Under the pieces are notes generated by a model. That model was not told the origin of the DNA. It ran no database searches and saw only the letters and a program-made list of their open reading frames with translations. Positions 7,919 through 17,001 of a stretch of 64,000 nucleotides of DNA are shown here, one piece after another. How positions within the stretch are numbered: position 1 is the first letter of the stretch; each line of letters begins with the position of its first letter. Source of the DNA: Woronichinia naegeliana WA131. Lineage in GTDB: Bacteria; Cyanobacteriota; Cyanobacteriia; Cyanobacteriales; Microcystaceae. The stretch covers positions 1,550,001 to 1,614,000 of the forward strand of contig CP073041.1 in the NCBI GenBank assembly GCA_025370055.1, given 5' to 3'. The translations under genes were made by a program, and so were the position numbers.

Positions 7919-8947
7919 ATGCCAAATAATGATTATGTAAAAATCAGTATTTTAATGCCTGTCTATAACGGAGAAAAATATCTTCGTGAAGCAATTGACA
8001 GTATTCTCAATCAAACCTTTACCGATTTTGAATTTTTGATCGTTGACGACGGCTCAACAGATAACAGTGTTGAAATCATCAATTCTTATCAAAATTCTCG
8101 GATTAATCTTGTTAAAAATGATAAAAATGAAGGCTTAGTTTACACCCTTAATCGAGGTTTATCTTTAGCCAAAGGTGAATATATTGCCAGAATGGATTGT
8201 GATGATATTAGTCTTCCAGAACGACTTAAAAAACAAATTGATTTCCTCGATTCCAACTCTGAAATTGCCGTAGTAGGAACTTGGATAAAAGTCATTAACG
8301 AAAAAGAAGAACCTCAAACAACTTGGCAGTATCCCCTTAAACCATTGGAAATTCAGTGGAATCTATACTTTTATTGTCCGTTAGCTCATCCTAGCGTAAT
8401 GTTTAGAAAAAGAATTATATTGTCCAATGGCAGCTACTCTCCAGAAATGACTCATGCAGAGGATTATGAATTATGGTGGCGACTGAGTAAAAAATATTTA
8501 TTGGCTAACTTACCTGATATTTTGTTAATTTATAGGCAACATCAAAGCAGTATAACTAATGAGCATCATCAAAGTCACATTCAAAAAGCCTCAAAAATCA
8601 ACCAGATAATTATTGAAGATATTTTAGCTAAACGAGTTCATTATGATAATACCTACGATTTATTTTATCAAAATAATAAAACCTATCAGCAAGCTAAAAA
8701 TAATTCCCTATTGACTTACAAAATTTATCAACAATTTCAACAAAAACATAATCTGACAACATCTGAAAATCAATATTTAAAACAAGATACTGCAAACAAA
8801 ATTTATAACTTTACTCGTCCCCATATTCGCCAGATCAAATCATGGAAGTTTATTTTATTAGCTTTTTATTTAAATCCCTATCTTATCTCAATATTTATTA
8901 GTAGTCTCTCAATTTGGAAGAAATATATTTTAAAAATCCCAAAATAA
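7919..8947 (+). CDS. Glycosyltransferase family 2
   Basis: A 342-residue GT-A fold transferase. ISILMPVYNGEKYLREAIDS at 9-28 and VDDGSTDNS at 42-50 form the nucleotide-sugar binding half; DCDD at 93-96 is the metal-binding DXD; AEDYELWWRLSKK near 180 supplies the catalytic base region. The C-terminal 40 residues are hydrophobic and basic and may lie on the membrane. Its TAA overlaps the ATG of the following Rpn nuclease gene (TAATG), an unusually intimate join between a glycan gene and a nuclease. Confidence 0.92.
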   Translation: MPNNDYVKISILMPVYNGEKYLREAIDSILNQTFTDFEFLIVDDGSTDNSVEIINSYQNSRINLVKNDKNEGLVYTLNRGLSLAKGEYIARMDCDDISLPERLKKQIDFLDSNSEIAVVGTWIKVINEKEEPQTTWQYPLKPLEIQWNLYFYCPLAHPSVMFRKRIILSNGSYSPEMTHAEDYELWWRLSKKYLLANLPDILLIYRQHQSSITNEHHQSHIQKASKINQIIIEDILAKRVHYDNTYDLFYQNNKTYQQAKNNSLLTYKIYQQFQQKHNLTTSENQYLKQDTANKIYNFTRPHIRQIKSWKFILLAFYLNPYLISIFISSLSIWKKYILKIPK

Positions 8948-9786
8948 TGAAAACTGATAAACTTTTTTATCGTATTTTCTTAGAAAATCCTAGTTTGATC
9001 TCAGAATTATTACCAGACATCCCCAAAAATTGTGAGTTTGAATATAGCGCACCTGTGATTAAAGAAACCGAGTTTCGCCTTGATGGTATTTTAAGTCCTA
9101 CGGCTCAGGATTTAGATTTCCCATTGATCTTTTTAGAAGCGCAAATGCAAAGTGATGAAGGATTTTATCGTCGCTATTTTGCCGAACTATTTCTCTATCT
9201 TCAACAATATCCCACCGCGAGACCTTGGCGAGGTTTATTGATTTTTCGCAGTCGAGAACAAAAATTAGGGTCAGAAAAAGCTTATGAAACCTTGCTAGAA
9301 CAACAAGTACAAAGGCTGTATCTCAATGATCTGTTATCTTTAACAAATTTAAGTTCTAATTTGGGCTTGTTAAAATTATTGGTAGTCAGAAAGTCAGGGG
9401 TGGCGACTACCGCAAAGGAGATTTTAGCCAAAGCCCGTAATACCCAAGAGTTTAGACAGCAATTGGAGTTAATTGAGGTTATACTGGCCAATAAGTTTCC
9501 CACTTTAACAGCCGAGGAGATTTCAGCAATGTTCGACTTAAAGACCGCAACGGTCAAAGAACCCCGCTTATACGATTATCTGGTGAACTATTGGCAACAA
9601 GAAGGTCGTCAAGAAGAAGCATCCGCAATGGTGTGTCGTCAGTTGGCTCGGCAGTGTGGGGTTTTGTCTTCCGTTCAGGTGGAGCAGGTGAAGGCTTTGC
9701 CTGTTAGCCAGCTAGAAACATTGGGAGAAGCCTTACTAGACTTTTCAAGTTTATCAGACCTAGACAATTGGCTACAAACAAATTGA
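8947..9786 (+). CDS. Rpn-type PD-(D/E)XK nuclease, DUF2887 plus DUF4351
   Basis: A 279-residue Rpn-group protein, paralogous to the gene at 3910. The catalytic Asp46 (FRLDGIL) and E64.Q66 (FLEAQMQ) are present, and a DUF4351-like C-terminus (about 227-279) ends in LPVSQLETLGEALLDFSSL. I place the start at the ATG at 8947 because it aligns with its paralogue's MKTDK start and overlaps the upstream stop. It lies on the same strand inside the glycosyltransferase operon, 13 bases before a GT4 gene. It contributes nothing obvious to glycan synthesis and looks like an inserted cassette. Confidence 0.88.
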   Translation: MKTDKLFYRIFLENPSLISELLPDIPKNCEFEYSAPVIKETEFRLDGILSPTAQDLDFPLIFLEAQMQSDEGFYRRYFAELFLYLQQYPTARPWRGLLIFRSREQKLGSEKAYETLLEQQVQRLYLNDLLSLTNLSSNLGLLKLLVVRKSGVATTAKEILAKARNTQEFRQQLELIEVILANKFPTLTAEEISAMFDLKTATVKEPRLYDYLVNYWQQEGRQEEASAMVCRQLARQCGVLSSVQVEQVKALPVSQLETLGEALLDFSSLSDLDNWLQTN

Positions 9787-9799
9787 ATTAACTGAGCGT

Positions 9800-10942
9800 A
9801 TGAAAAAAATTCTTTTCTTTACCCCCTCTTGTCACCGTACAGGCTCAGAAATTGTCCTCTACAATCTCATTTCAAATATAGATAAAAGTAAATTTAAAGC
9901 TGTTGGTGTCGTAACTTATCTTAAAGGAGAATTACTTTCTCAATTTGAACCTGATATATTTACAATTGATTTTGAACATAGCTATCCTCAAATACTTCCA
10001 TTATTAGAGCGATTGAAAATTAAAGCATTTAAACAAGACTTTTATCAACAGTTTTTAACAAAAATACACAAAAAACTTAAACCAGATATTTGGTATATTA
10101 ATACAATCATACAGTCCGAAGTTTTGTATGCGGCGAAACTGCTTGATATTCCCTGTATTGTTCACTCCCATGAACTTGAACAAATGCTAACCAATCTCAG
10201 TGCTGATTATATCGAGCTATTAATTTCCTATCCTAAATTAATTATTGCTTGCTCTAAAACTGCCGAAAAAGTGCTAAAAAGACTAGGACGTAACGACAAC
10301 ATAGAAGTTTGTTATCCTAGCATTGACACTTCGTTCTTAGATCAATATACTGACCCAGATTGTAAGGTTAGATTTAGAGAAAAATATAATCTTCCCCAAA
10401 ATGCTTTTATATGGCTAATGTCTGGTACAACTGATACCAACAAAAACCCCATTAGATTTATAGAACTCGCAAAAATTATTATTGAACAGTATCCTAACGT
10501 TTATTTTATCTGGCTTGGTAGTGATTCCAAGTCGGCAATGAATACCTATCTAACTCAGTATAGCAACGAACTAGGCATCTCTAAAAAAATCAGATGGGTT
10601 GATAGTCTAAAGCAAAAAGAATATTATCAATATTTCACGACAGTAGATAGCCTTATATTAACCTCAAGTAGGGAGTCCTTTTCTATCGTTACCTTAGAAG
10701 CAATGTATCTAGGCAAACCTGTTATCAGCCTTGATTGTGGTGGCCCAAGTGAAATTATAATCAAGGATACAGGGCAAATTATTAATTCCTGGGATAATGG
10801 CACAATTGCTAAAGCGATGATAGAAGTAATGAGTCAAAAAACTGATTATAATTGTATCACAGCCAAACAACAATCTAGTATTTTTTCAATAACTAATCAA
10901 GCCAAAAATTGGAACAAAATACTATTAAAATATTTCTCTTGA
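9800..10942 (+). CDS. Glycosyltransferase family 4
   Basis: A 380-residue GT-B fold transferase. The N-terminal domain opens with ILFFTPSCHRTGSEIVLYNL, the glycine/serine loop that receives the acceptor. The C-terminal domain has the GT4 donor site: TSSRESFSIVTLEAMYLGKPVIS followed by CGGPSEII, holding the E-x7-E pair near residue 295. There is no signal peptide. It follows the Rpn gene closely and precedes a double-GT2 gene by 32 bases, so it is probably part of the same glycan operon. The sugar specificity is unknown. Confidence 0.92.
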   Translation: MKKILFFTPSCHRTGSEIVLYNLISNIDKSKFKAVGVVTYLKGELLSQFEPDIFTIDFEHSYPQILPLLERLKIKAFKQDFYQQFLTKIHKKLKPDIWYINTIIQSEVLYAAKLLDIPCIVHSHELEQMLTNLSADYIELLISYPKLIIACSKTAEKVLKRLGRNDNIEVCYPSIDTSFLDQYTDPDCKVRFREKYNLPQNAFIWLMSGTTDTNKNPIRFIELAKIIIEQYPNVYFIWLGSDSKSAMNTYLTQYSNELGISKKIRWVDSLKQKEYYQYFTTVDSLILTSSRESFSIVTLEAMYLGKPVISLDCGGPSEIIIKDTGQIINSWDNGTIAKAMIEVMSQKTDYNCITAKQQSSIFSITNQAKNWNKILLKYFS

Positions 10943-10974
10943 AAATTTAAATTCATACAATCTTCTTAACAAAT

Positions 10975-12846
10975 ATGCCCCTAAATTTAGTAACAAAAAA
11001 AGCAATCAAGTACAAGCTTAAATCACTTTTGAGATTCACTCGACTATATTCAATTTATTTACTATTTCTAAAGTTCAAAGAAAAAATAAATAAAGTTTTT
11101 GGATTGATTATTGGTTATTGTATTTACTTACTTAAATTTTCGCCCGATGTTCCCTTTTCTCCCCATAGTCAATATTACCGTTGGCTCCTGAGACATCACC
11201 CTAGAAAAGCTGATTTAGAGCAAATGGCTGAAACAATTCCGTTTCTTAAATATGATCCATTAATTAGTGTAATAATGCCCGTTTACAATTCACCATTAAG
11301 TTATTTAGAAGCAGCCATTGAATCAGTTATTAACCAAATTTATCCCAATTGGGAATTATGTATAGCAGATGATGCTTCTACAAATCCAGAAATCAGAACA
11401 GTTTTAGAAAAATATGCTCAACAAGATTCTCGTATAAAGACTGTTTACAGAACAACAAATGGACATATTTCTGCCTGTTCCAATAGTGCAATAGAAATTG
11501 CAACAGGAGAATTTTTAGCTCTTTTAGATCACGATGATTTACTAACCTCTGATGCTCTTTATCAAGTCGCCTTAGAACTCAATAAATATCCTGATGCTGA
11601 CATGATTTATTCTGATGAGGACAAAATTGATGAACGTGGTTGGCGAAAAGAACCATTTTTTAAACCTGATTGGTGTCCTGATAGTTTTTTGTCCAGAATG
11701 TACACTTGCCACTTAGGGATTTATCGTAAAAAGTTAGTGGAAGCAATTGACGGTTTTCGGATTGGATTTGAAGGCTCTCAGGATTATGACTTAGTATTAA
11801 GGTTGACAGAAAAGACGGATAAAATTTATCATATTTCTAAAATTCTTTATCACTGGCGTATTCATCAAAACTCAACAGCGAAGAGCATAGCAACAAAAAA
11901 TTATGCAGTAAATATTGCTCAACAAGCTTTGGCGGAATCCCTGGAACGTAGAGGAGAAAGTGGTGATATTGTGCCAATCATTGGGGATCACCATATTATT
12001 CGCTATAGGATTAAAGAATATAAATTAGCTAGTATAATTATCCCAACTAAAAATTTAGGAGACACTTTAAACAGATGTCTTTCCTCAATTTTTATAAAAA
12101 CGAATTATCCAAGCTTTGAAATTATCCTAGTAGATAACCAAACAACGGAGGAAAAGGCTCATGAGATCATAAATTATTGGAAAAAGACTGAACCTAATCG
12201 CCTTAAAGTTTTTAATTATGATCTGCCTTTCAATTTTTCTGAAATTAATAACTATGCTGTAAAGTTTGCACAGGGAGATTATCTTTTATTTCTGAATAAT
12301 GATACGGAAGTGATTAATGATGACTGGCTAACGGCAATGGTTGAACAGTCCCAACGGCCTCAAATTGGTGCGGTGGGAGCATTACTGTTATTTCCTGATG
12401 ATACCATTCAACACGCGGGGGTCATTGCAGGATTAGGAGGAGTTGCAGGTCATAGCCATAAGCATTTTAATGCAGGACATCATGGCTATTTTAAGCAAAT
12501 TCAAACTATTAATAATTATCTTGCTGTCACAGGAGCCTGCTTAATGTGCCGAAAGGAAGTTTTTCAAGAAGTTAATGGATTTGAGGAATATCTATCTGTT
12601 GCCTATAATGATGTTGACTTTTGTTTCAAATTGATTGATAAAGGTTATCGAAATATTTATTTACCTCATGTCAAATTATATCATTATGAATCTAAAAGTA
12701 GAGGTTTTGATGATACCATAGAAAAACAAAAACGATTTAACCAAGAAATCGAATTTATGATGGTAAGATGGGGAGGATACATCGCCAATGATCCCTGCTA
12801 CAGCCCTCATCTATCTAAAAAGTACGAAAATTTTTCCGTCAACTAA
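10975..12846 (+). CDS. Double-domain glycosyltransferase (GT2-GT2)
   Basis: A 623-residue protein with two GT2 domains in tandem. After a basic, hydrophobic N-terminus (1-60), domain 1 has ISVIMPVYNSPLSYLEAAIES near 97, ADDAS, and the DXD-type LDHDDLL. Domain 2 starts near 345 with ASIIIPTKNLGDTLNRCLSS, has VDNQT, the metal site LNNDTEV and the NDVDFCFKL base region. Such fused enzymes add two linkages or polymerise alternating residues in rhamnan/O-chain type clusters. It is among the largest genes of the window and is intact. Confidence 0.92.
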   Translation: MPLNLVTKKAIKYKLKSLLRFTRLYSIYLLFLKFKEKINKVFGLIIGYCIYLLKFSPDVPFSPHSQYYRWLLRHHPRKADLEQMAETIPFLKYDPLISVIMPVYNSPLSYLEAAIESVINQIYPNWELCIADDASTNPEIRTVLEKYAQQDSRIKTVYRTTNGHISACSNSAIEIATGEFLALLDHDDLLTSDALYQVALELNKYPDADMIYSDEDKIDERGWRKEPFFKPDWCPDSFLSRMYTCHLGIYRKKLVEAIDGFRIGFEGSQDYDLVLRLTEKTDKIYHISKILYHWRIHQNSTAKSIATKNYAVNIAQQALAESLERRGESGDIVPIIGDHHIIRYRIKEYKLASIIIPTKNLGDTLNRCLSSIFIKTNYPSFEIILVDNQTTEEKAHEIINYWKKTEPNRLKVFNYDLPFNFSEINNYAVKFAQGDYLLFLNNDTEVINDDWLTAMVEQSQRPQIGAVGALLLFPDDTIQHAGVIAGLGGVAGHSHKHFNAGHHGYFKQIQTINNYLAVTGACLMCRKEVFQEVNGFEEYLSVAYNDVDFCFKLIDKGYRNIYLPHVKLYHYESKSRGFDDTIEKQKRFNQEIEFMMVRWGGYIANDPCYSPHLSKKYENFSVN

Positions 12847-12880
12847 TTTTGTTCACTAAGCGTTATTCTCGATTTAAAAT

Positions 12881-13627
12881 ATGAAAAAGATAGTGCGATT
12901 AGTACTCAGGGTACTCCGCAGAATATTTCTAGTAATTGACACTCAGTTCGATCATGAGCTTATCGCCTCTGATGTTCCTTTGTCTGGACAAATTAATCAC
13001 TCAAAATGGCAGAACTATTTATATGAAATTGGAAATAAAGAAGGAATGAAAATTTTGGAGATAGGTAGTCGTGAAGTGACGGCAAAATCTAACGCCAGAC
13101 AAAAATTTTCTAATTCTACTTATATCGGCTTTGACTATTACCCAGGTAATAATGTTGATGTAGTTGGAGATGTTCATAAGTTATCTTCTTATTTTAAGTT
13201 TGAGAGTGAACAAGATAAGTTTGATATTATTTACTCAAGTGCCTGTTTTGAGCATTTTGCCATGCCTTGGATAGTTGCAATTGAAATTTCAAAATCATTA
13301 AAAATTGGCGGTATTGTTTTTATTGAAACGCATTTTTCCTATGCTTCCCACGAACGACCATGGCATTTTTTCCAGTTCAGTGATATGGCGTTAAGAGTTT
13401 TGTTTTCTGAAGCTCTTGGATTTGAGTGCATGGAAGCAGGAATGTCCAATCCTATGATAGGACGTTTTTCTTCTCTTGCGGATGATTATCTAAAAAATAA
13501 ACCAATTCCTCATTTATATTGCCATAGTGAATACCTTGGTAAGAAAACTAAAGAGGTAAAAGATTTTAATTGGAACCAAGTAAATTTACAGCAAGTTGTT
13601 GGTGAAACTCATTATCCCTTATCCTAG
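12881..13627 (+). CDS. Class I SAM-dependent methyltransferase
   Basis: A 248-residue methyltransferase. Motif I is reduced but readable as KILEIGSREVTAKS (about 55-68), followed by YIGFDYYPG with the acidic residue that holds the SAM ribose. FDIIYSSACFEHF (about 112-124) is motif IV of the Methyltransf_11 type, and SLKIGGIVFIETHF follows. It probably modifies a sugar or a lipid-linked glycan, given its position at the end of the glycosyltransferase series, but the substrate is inferred from location only. The next 176 bases contain no gene. Confidence 0.85.
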   Translation: MKKIVRLVLRVLRRIFLVIDTQFDHELIASDVPLSGQINHSKWQNYLYEIGNKEGMKILEIGSREVTAKSNARQKFSNSTYIGFDYYPGNNVDVVGDVHKLSSYFKFESEQDKFDIIYSSACFEHFAMPWIVAIEISKSLKIGGIVFIETHFSYASHERPWHFFQFSDMALRVLFSEALGFECMEAGMSNPMIGRFSSLADDYLKNKPIPHLYCHSEYLGKKTKEVKDFNWNQVNLQQVVGETHYPLS

Positions 13628-13803
13628 TTCAAGGGCTGAATGATATTCAGTCCCTACAGTTTGCAAAAATATTTTTACATTTTCCCAAAAAATAGAAAAC
13701 CGCGATCGCCTACAATAAAACCAATCAAATAAAGAGAAATTATCCTGCTCAGAATTAGTATATTTTAATAAACCGCGATCGCTCCTTTTACTCCTCTCAA
13801 CCT
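13628..13803. other. Intergenic region duplicated at 17587-17698
   Basis: No gene is seen. The stretch contains two GCGATCGC octamers and a segment (AAAGAGAAATTATC, then CAGAATTAGTATATTT) that recurs ahead of the second DUF4351 copy at 17699, so the upstream region was duplicated along with the gene. An AT-rich TAGTATATTT might be a -10-like element, but no paired -35 is convincing. Confidence 0.6.
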
Positions 13804-14685
13804 ATGACAAAAAAAGCTGATATTGGTAGTAAACGGCTGATTAGCCTTGATCCGAATAACTGAGTAAATTGGATAACCGAATCCTCCGACCTAGTGGTTA
13901 CAGAATTTCTCAATCCAGACTTCCAATGGATTAGCAAAGAAAGCGACGTATTAATAAAAGTCCAGAGCCAAAACGAAGGTGAATTATTAATCCTGAATGA
14001 ACTACAAATTCGTTATCACTCAAAAATGCCCCAACGTATTCGAGCCTACGCAGCCCTAGCAGAAGAACGGTATAATTTGCCAGTTTATCCTGTCCTCATC
14101 AATATCCTACCGCGCTCCGCTAGTCAAAATATTCCCAATTGCTATCATTCTGAAATACGAGGAATTACCGCTCATCAAGACTATCGAGTCATTAACCTTT
14201 GGGAAGTTAACGCTAATTTAGTCTTTGAACGCCATCTGACCAGTCTTCTTCCTTTTGTCCCGATTTTAAAAGGAGGTAATGAACCGCTTGTTATCCGTCA
14301 AGCCTTACGAGAACTACAAAATGATGAAAATCTTAACGAATTAGAGCCACTGCTCTCCTTTTTTGCTAGTTTTGTTTTAGAGATACCCTTAATTCAACAA
14401 ATAATGAGGTGGGACATGACCGTACTGCGCCAATCACCCTGGTACGAAGAAATTCTCAAAGAAGGCTCTCAACAGGGACTTCAACAGGGACTTCAACAGG
14501 GACTTCAACAGGGAGAATTAATTATTATCCTTAAACTATTAAATAATCGTTTGGGTTCCCTTCCCTCCGATATTCAACAACAAATCACTAACTTATCAAC
14601 ATCACAACTAGAAAAATTAAGTGATCAAATTTTGCATTTTACCAACCAAAATGAACTTAAACAATGGCTCATCCATGAAAATTAG
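13804..14685 (+). pseudogene. DUF4351 nuclease-like gene, copy 1, with in-frame TGA
   Basis: A gene for a DUF4351 protein of the Rpn-like group. The ATG at 13804 matches the second copy at 17699, but codon 20 is TGA (13861-13863) where the other copy reads TGG. The remaining 263 codons from GTG 13894 are open and intact, including a (LQQG)n segment encoded by a 12-base tandem repeat near 14469-14513 and the C-terminal LSTSQLEKLSDQILHFTN DUF4351 motif. Either the gene is dead, or a shortened protein starts at 13894. It is the only full-length copy of this family here; the other is in pieces. Confidence 0.8.
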
Positions 14686-14799
14686 TTGGGTCTTAATGGG
14701 TAACTATCAAAATTGCTTTTAATTCTCCTTTTAAAACTGAGCTTTAGAAGAACTTGCGATCGCCTACAATAAAACTAATCAGACTACAGGAAATCAATA

Positions 14800-14870
14800 A
14801 TGGCAACAACAGCAGATGAAGTGGGCAACTCCTAGGGGAACTAATCCAATCCCAAAAAGAAACCGATCGC
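14800..14870 (+). pseudogene. DUF3782 gene 5' relic
   Basis: About 70 bases that match the first 23 codons of the DUF3782 genes at 15923 and 17002 (MATTADEV ... GELIQSQKETDR). Two bases are missing after GAAGT, so the frame breaks and TAG follows. Similarity ends after GATCGC. The preceding HIP1-containing leader, with AATAAAACTAATCAGACTA, is also conserved. It is a decayed third copy of the family. Confidence 0.8.
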
Positions 14871-14903
14871 TATTAAAATCCAATATGAAACTAGAATGGT
14901 TTT

Positions 14904-15227
14904 ATGATAAAACAAGTCACCAATGAGTTATTAGATCAAATCACGCACAAACTAGTTGCAACCCTGAATCCAGAGCAAATTATATTGTTTGGCTCTCACG
15001 CTTATGGCGAACCTAATGAAGATAGTGACATTGACTTACTGGTGATCGTGTCCCAGTCTAATGAACCTCGTTATCGGCGATCACGCCTAGCATATAAAGC
15101 ATTGCGTGGCATTTGCGTACCTACTGATGTGATTATAATGACGCGAGAGGAGGTTAAAAGGAAGGTAAATGTACGGAGTTCCCTAATAAGTCGAGTCATT
15201 CATGATGGGAGAGTTCTCTATGGATGA
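14904..15227 (+). CDS. MNT-type nucleotidyltransferase antitoxin
   Basis: A 107-residue minimal nucleotidyltransferase. The catalytic motif GSHAYGEPNEDSDIDLLV (about 32-49) has the GS...D.D arrangement that binds nucleotide and metal. In MNT/HEPN systems this protein is the antitoxin and can AMPylate its HEPN partner. It overlaps the HEPN gene by 8 bases when the latter starts at 15220. Position and coupling support a functional pair; activity is inferred from the family. Confidence 0.88.
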   Translation: MIKQVTNELLDQITHKLVATLNPEQIILFGSHAYGEPNEDSDIDLLVIVSQSNEPRYRRSRLAYKALRGICVPTDVIIMTREEVKRKVNVRSSLISRVIHDGRVLYG

Positions 15228-15612
15228 TGCACATTATCATGAAATCCAGCAGTGGTTGTTAAAAAGTCAGAGAGATTTAGAGGCGGCTAAAGTATTGTTT
15301 GAGCATGGGCTTTTTGACGTTGTTGTTTATCATTGTCAACAGTCTGCTGAGAAAGCTTTAAAGGCTTATTTGGTGTATCAAGAAGTCATCTTACAAAAAA
15401 CGCATAATCTTGTTGTTTTGTTGGAAAGTTGTCTTGCTTTTGATATTAACTTTGAGATATTGCGCGACTCAGCAGAAATTTTAACACCATACGCGACTGA
15501 GTTCCGCTATCCAGGTGACACTATCGAGCCAGAGAAATATGAAGCCGAAGAAGCTTTGGCGATCGCCAGTTTAGTACTCGATTTTGTAGTTAAATTATTA
15601 CCTAACAGTTAG
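15220..15612 (+). CDS. HEPN-domain toxin partner of MNT
   Basis: A 130-residue helical HEPN protein. The helix with SQRDLEAAKVLFEHGLFDVVVYHCQQSAEKALKAYLV is the family core. I prefer the ATG at 15220 because GGGAGAG (15207-15213) gives a Shine-Dalgarno at good spacing; an upstream ATG at 15202 would add six residues. HEPN partners of MNT proteins are usually ribonucleases, but the R-x4-6-H catalytic motif of the HepT/DUF86 branch is not obvious here, so this is the PF05168-like branch and nuclease activity is uncertain. Confidence 0.85.
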   Translation: MDDAHYHEIQQWLLKSQRDLEAAKVLFEHGLFDVVVYHCQQSAEKALKAYLVYQEVILQKTHNLVVLLESCLAFDINFEILRDSAEILTPYATEFRYPGDTIEPEKYEAEEALAIASLVLDFVVKLLPNS

Positions 15613-15653
15613 TGAGGGATGATAGGCATGGATAAAGAAAATGCTTATACTAA

Positions 15654-15869
15654 TACATTAACCGAAATCATACTTATATTGAAACTCGGCTTTCCAAAAA
15701 TCCCTTTTATATTACACTTTCAGTTTTACACCGCCTTAGAACTCTTATTAAAAAACTTATTAAAATCATTCTCTTTGAACCAGATCAAAAACCCCTTAAA
15801 CTCTGGGCATCCTGCTTAGGTTTTATTCACGGATTAATTGGTAAGCTAGGTAAAACTTGGCTTCCTTGA
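15654..15869 (+). pseudogene. 3' relic of a glycosyltransferase gene
   Basis: A 71-codon open stretch without a start, reading YINRNHTYIETRLSK, then LRTLIKKLIKIILFEPDQK and ending GKLGKTWLP before TGA. The (Y)..RN..(Y)I...L pattern followed by a hydrophobic/basic tail is what the C-terminal end of many GT2 enzymes looks like. It is probably the tail of a glycosyltransferase whose body was lost when the MNT/HEPN and DUF3782 genes arrived. A frame in another phase over the same bases is not convincing. Confidence 0.5.
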
Positions 15870-15922
15870 ATAGATTTGGTGATCGCCTGCAATAAAACTA
15901 ATCAGACTACAAGAAATCAACA

Positions 15923-16528
15923 ATGGCAACAACAGCAGATGAAGTCTGGCAACTATTAGGAGAACTCATCCAATCCCAAAAAGAAACTGATCGCCGTTTT
16001 CAGGAGACAGAACGTCTTCTCCAAGAACAGTCTCAGGAAAGCGATCGCCGTTTCCGAGAAACAGAACGACTAATCAAAGAACAAAACAAACGAGTTGATG
16101 AACAATTAGGTAAACTAGGCAATCGTTTGGGAGAATTTGTGGAATGGCAAGTTAGACCTGCGGCGGTTCGTCTCTTCCAGGAACGAGGCATTGATGTCAC
16201 CGAATTATCTTCTGACCTTTCCGTACAGAGGGGAGATGAGGGTCTTGAAATTGATCTTTTAGTTGTCAATGGATCGGAGGCGATCGCAATCGAAGTTAAA
16301 AGTAAACTAACTCAAGCTGATGTAGATGAACATCTAGAAAGACTCGATAAATTCAAAAGACTTTTACCTCGCTATCAAAGTTTAAAGATTTTAGGAGCAG
16401 TGGCGGCAATGGTCACACCGAAAGAAGTGGCTAGTTATGCCTATCGTCAGGGCTTATTTGTGATTGCTCAATCGGGAGATAATTTAGTAATTCTTAACGA
16501 CCAGAAATTTAAACCCAAAGCTTGGTAG
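15923..16528 (+). CDS. DUF3782 coiled-coil PD-(D/E)XK nuclease-like protein, copy 1
   Basis: A 201-residue protein. Residues 1-75 form a heptad-rich coiled coil with the repeated unit (D)RRF(Q/R)ETERL(L/I)(Q/K)EQ. The C-terminal part is a PD-(D/E)XK-type fold with Asp111 (EIDLLVVNG) and E124-V-K126 (IAIEVKSKL), the standard nuclease triad. The role is unknown; such proteins are multi-copy in cyanobacteria. It is nearly identical to the gene at 17002, differing mainly in the number of N-terminal repeats. A HIP1-containing leader precedes each copy. Confidence 0.8.
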   Translation: MATTADEVWQLLGELIQSQKETDRRFQETERLLQEQSQESDRRFRETERLIKEQNKRVDEQLGKLGNRLGEFVEWQVRPAAVRLFQERGIDVTELSSDLSVQRGDEGLEIDLLVVNGSEAIAIEVKSKLTQADVDEHLERLDKFKRLLPRYQSLKILGAVAAMVTPKEVASYAYRQGLFVIAQSGDNLVILNDQKFKPKAW

Positions 16529-16538
16529 AAACAATTTA

Positions 16539-16957
16539 GCGATCGCCTACAATAAAACTAATCAGACTAAGTAAGTGGGCTTAATTAATTGTTAGATAGT
16601 AGAACAGGCTTCTAGCCTGTGGACGGGCAGGATGCCCATCCCACGTTTTATATTTAATTGTAACCAGCTGCTTATAGCAATCGGGAGATAATTTAGTAAT
16701 TCTTAACGATCCAAAATTTAAACCTAAAACTTGGTAGAGACGATTTGGCGATCGCCTACAATAAAACTAATCAAACTAAGTAAGTGGGCTTAATTAATTG
16801 TTAGATAGTAGAACAGGCTTCTAGCCTGTGGACGGGCAGGATGCCCATCCCACGTTTTATATTTAAATTGTAACCAGCTACTTATAGCAATCGGGAGATA
16901 ATTTAGTAATTCTTAACGATCCAAAATTTAAACCTAAAACTTGGTAGAGATAATTTA
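16539..16957 (+). repeat. Two tandem 209/210-bp repeats with 3' gene relics
   Basis: Units 16539-16747 and 16748-16957 are almost identical. Each starts with a HIP1 octamer and CCTACAATAAAA, contains a palindrome AACAGGCTTCTAGCCTGT and a GGGCAGGATGCCCATCCC hairpin, and ends with the last 60 bases of a DUF3782 gene up to its TAG. They bridge the two complete DUF3782 genes and look like remains of unequal recombination among tandem gene copies. Confidence 0.85.
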
Positions 16958-17001
16958 GTGATCGCCTACAATAAAAATAATCAGACTAGAGGAAATCAAC
17001 G

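Noticed and set aside
15619-15819. A 66-codon frame after the HEPN gene.
   Set aside because: It has no recognisable features, and a glycosyltransferase tail reads in another phase over the same bases.
16539-16957. Tandem repeats as a possible CRISPR array.
   Set aside because: There are only two units of about 210 bp containing gene tails, with no short repeats or spacers, and no cas genes nearby.
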